From: Lachnospiraceae bacterium UBA1258
GTDB taxonomy: Bacteria > Bacillota > Clostridia > Lachnospirales > Lachnospiraceae
Assembly: GCA_002308235.1 (NCBI GenBank)
Contig: DBVS01000070.1
Span: 678 to 31,434, forward strand
DNA length: 30,757 nt
Direction: 5' to 3'
Positions 30,657 through 30,757 of this stretch are shown here, in pieces. Under the pieces are notes generated by a model, which was not told the DNA's origin, ran no database searches, and saw nothing but the letters and a program-made list of their open reading frames with translations. How positions within the stretch are numbered: the first letter of the stretch is position 1; the number at the start of each line of letters is the position of its first letter. Made by a program: the position numbers and the translations under genes.

Positions 30657-30757
30657 ATGGTACAATCGGCGGAAGCTGTGAAGGGCGGCTTTTACGGCAT
30701 CACCCGTGAGGATGAGGAGAAGAAATTCGAAGAGATCCGCAAGATCACGGAGGAGAA
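30657..30757 (+). CDS. Start of a gene cut by the right edge
   Basis: ATG at 30657 follows the strong ribosome site AAAAGGAGG and opens a frame that stays open for 33 codons to the window end (begins MVQSAEAVKGGFYGITRED, then charged Lys/Glu-rich). Too little is present to name a function. A small GCGGG/CCCGC hairpin lies upstream at 30592-30612. Confidence 0.6.
   Translation, partial: MVQSAEAVKGGFYGITREDEEKKFEEIRKITEE

Overview
The window reads as a chromosomal segment of a fibre-degrading anaerobic Firmicute, most likely a Lachnospiraceae member. This rests on the mix of GH43, GH5 and GH3 enzymes, an Rpn-type putative transposase, a DUF6273-like secreted protein, BlaI/M56 regulation, strong purine-rich ribosome binding sites and clear sigma-A type promoters. 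The genus cannot be fixed from sequence alone. I recognise no rRNA, tRNA, CRISPR array or reverse transcriptase.

Layout. (1) 1-4.9 kb: the 3' end of a PucR/CdaR-type regulator, then an aspartate-family amino acid operon: ACT-domain protein, homoserine dehydrogenase, an alkaline-phosphatase-superfamily 'phosphoglycerate mutase' that probably serves as homoserine kinase, and aspartate kinase, closed by a strong terminator. (2) 4.85-5.80 kb, no gene: a 260-bp inverted-repeat element folding into nested hairpins (5027-5286), then a near-consensus promoter, a non-coding hairpin-rich stretch and an intrinsic terminator (5422-5737), which look like a small RNA or leader. (3) 5.8-9.0 kb: membrane-anchored GH3-like protein with altered catalytic motifs, GH5 cellulase lipoprotein and a small membrane protein, as one operon. 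(4) 9.0-11.2 kb: hemolysin III/TrhA protein, an unrecognised 231-residue protein and shikimate kinase. (5) 11.2-23.4 kb: GH43 and aldehyde dehydrogenase (minus strand), diverging from a very large beta-propeller/HD-GYP membrane signalling protein and a YfcC-type carrier; a cytosolic carboxylesterase-GH43-CBM fusion diverging from a second GH43-CBM enzyme and a small membrane protein. (6) 23.4-25.6 kb: a BlaI-type repressor and an M56 metalloprotease fused to an M23 (LytM) domain, with two operators over the shared promoter. (7) 25.7-27.3 kb: a secreted DUF6273-like protein, broken by a one-base frameshift, carrying an adenine-poor, NNC/NNT-rich cassette. (8) 27.3-30.8 kb: an Rpn-type nuclease between two almost identical terminator hairpins, an ECF sigma factor with its probable membrane anti-sigma factor, and the start of one more gene.

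How it fits together. The cellulase is exported as a lipoprotein. The GH43 and esterase enzymes have no signal peptide, suggesting that substituted xylo- or arabino-oligosaccharides are imported, de-esterified and trimmed inside the cell. Several systems face the envelope: the HD-GYP sensor, the M56-M23 sensor and the ECF/anti-sigma pair. The most unusual signal is the cassette at about 26352-26469. Its composition and codon pattern resemble the variable region of a diversity-generating retroelement target, although no template repeat or reverse transcriptase lies in the window.
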